Source of the DNA: Actinomycetota bacterium
GTDB taxonomy: Bacteria > Actinomycetota > UBA4738 > HRBIN12
Reading direction: 5' to 3'
NCBI GenBank assembly: GCA_029858935.1
Contig: JAOUEA010000003.1
Span: 1 to 34,429 of the forward strand
DNA length: 34,429 bases
In this document: positions 33,982 to 34,429 of the stretch, in pieces
Position numbering within the stretch: the first letter of the stretch is position 1
How the letters are laid out: each line of letters begins with the position of its first letter
The notes under the pieces: model-generated
Told to the model about the DNA's origin: nothing
Seen by the model: only the letters and a program-made list of their open reading frames with translations
Database searches by the model: none
Position numbers and translations under genes: made by a program

Positions 33982-34034
33982 TTACGCATCGGCATGATGC
34001 GCATTACGCATGAGTGTGATGCGTGGTGCGCATC
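33982..34034. promoter_or_regulatory. Large inverted repeat and direct repeats, probable XRE operator
   Basis: Two 18-nt arms, GATGCGCATTACGCATGA (33996-34013) and TGATGCGTGGTGCGCATC (34017-34034), form an inverted repeat with 15 of 18 matches around GTG. TTACGCAT also occurs twice (33982-33989 and 34004-34011), 22 nt apart, and TGATGCG twice (33995 and 34017), also 22 nt apart, i.e. two helical turns. It lies between the XRE gene start and the divergent 60-aa gene and could control both. Confidence 0.65.
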
Positions 34035-34105
34035 ACAGTGTCCTACGAACTTCCGTTAGGCTCGCGATGACGCGTGGTGCCATGAAGAGCCGGAAGGAGG
34101 CGGTC

Positions 34106-34288
34106 ATGTGCTTGACGTGCGGCTGCATGCAAGCCCACCTGCAGATGGGTGAGCACAACATCAGGTTCGAGGACGTGAAGGCTGCGGCCGAGGAGAACGG
34201 ACGCTCCGTGGCCGAGACGATCGAGATCATCGACAAGACGTGGGCCCAGGATCGCGCGGACCACCCCCAGGAGTACGCGGCCCAGTAG
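34106..34288 (+). CDS. Small Cys-rich N-terminal protein, 60 aa, function unknown
   Basis: A 60-aa protein starting MCLTCGCMQAHLQMGEHN, with three cysteines in C-x-x-C-G-C, then a helical acidic part (FEDVKAAAEENGRS, VAETIEIIDKTWAQD). The cysteines and nearby histidines could bind a metal. Similar small MCLxCGC-type proteins occur in actinobacteria, with no assigned role as far as I know. The ATG at 34106 follows GGAAGGAGG at good spacing; longer in-frame starts have no such site. Confidence 0.75.
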   Translation: MCLTCGCMQAHLQMGEHNIRFEDVKAAAEENGRSVAETIEIIDKTWAQDRADHPQEYAAQ

Positions 34289-34304
34289 TCCACGCTGGAC
34301 TACT
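34284..34304. terminator. Hairpin spanning the stop codon of the 60-aa gene
   Basis: AGTAGTCCA-CGC-TGGACTACT is a perfect 9-bp stem with a 3-nt loop that includes the TAG stop of the small gene. It lies between two convergent genes, so it may end transcription in either direction. No T-run follows. Confidence 0.5.
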
Positions 34305-34335
34305 ATGCGCGCGGGCCGCCCGAGCCCGCCGGATC

Positions 34336-34429
34336 TCACACGTCGTAATACAGGCCGAACTCGTACGGGTGAGGGCGGAGTGCCACCGCGTCATGTTCCT
34401 CGAGGCGCTTGTACTCGATCCAGGTGTCG
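34336..34429 (-). CDS. glnA: Glutamine synthetase type I, 3' end only (GlnA1-like)
   Basis: The minus strand reads a final 30 residues ending [15 protein letters not shown] and stop, cut by the window edge. This C-terminus matches GlnA1 of mycobacteria and other type I-beta glutamine synthetases (RPHPxEFxLYYxV), the form that GlnE adenylylates, and differs from the end of the complete GlnA2-like enzyme at 13558-14886. The adenylylation site lies outside the window. Confidence 0.88.
   Translation of the reverse strand, partial: DTWIEYKRLEEHDAVALRPHPYEFGLYYDV

Noticed and set aside
1-34429. Mobile elements, CRISPR arrays, attachment sites or a replication origin
   Set aside because: No transposase or integrase motif, no regularly spaced repeats, no tRNA-end duplication near the tRNA genes and no DnaA-box cluster were seen.

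Overview
The window is a stretch of chromosome from a high-G+C bacterium, most probably an Actinomycetota member. The evidence is the strong GC bias, frequent GTG starts, 4-nt start/stop overlaps, tRNA genes without an encoded CCA end, and the actinobacterial nitrogen set: glnA2, glnE and the 3' end of a glnA1-type gene, in that order. The class cannot be fixed from sequence alone. I see no phage, insertion sequence, CRISPR array or rRNA gene.

Left part (1-9.4 kb): an orphan membrane histidine kinase; a poorly coding, apparently decayed stretch (about 2.5-3.7 kb); an iron-sulfur (6-4)-photolyase-type gene divergent from a flavoprotein of the succinate dehydrogenase/fumarate reductase/L-aspartate oxidase family; an SDR enzyme; an SRPBCC protein; and three tRNA genes (Asp, Glu, Lys) with a DUF192-like gene between them.

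Central part (9.4-25.6 kb): a minus-strand run glnA2, hemerythrin-like gene, glutamine-dependent nadE and an SLC13 permease. ridA is divergent from glnA2 across a 58-nt spacer that holds a GlnR-box-like inverted repeat. Next comes a complete leucine/isovalerate catabolic set, liuB-liuC-liuD-liuE on the minus strand with liuA divergent. Together they would convert isovaleryl-CoA to acetyl-CoA and acetoacetate. glnE, an overlapping SDR gene and mscL follow.

Right part (25.6-34.4 kb): a small membrane protein; a secreted beta-propeller protein divergent from a membrane-anchored molybdopterin oxidoreductase; a probable operon of secreted S1 protease, NylB-like serine hydrolase and a DinB2-type polymerase IV with isoleucine at the steric-gate position; an XRE regulator overlapping a nucleotidyltransferase (toxin-antitoxin-like) behind a 39-nt imperfect inverted repeat; a 60-aa Cys-rich protein; and the 3' end of a second glutamine synthetase.

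Most genes belong to known families. The points most worth a second look are the DinB2-type polymerase coupled to the NylB-like hydrolase, the XRE/nucleotidyltransferase pair with its operator, the GlnR-like box, the unusual tRNA-Asp T-loop, and the decayed region containing a perfect but orphan Shine-Dalgarno sequence.
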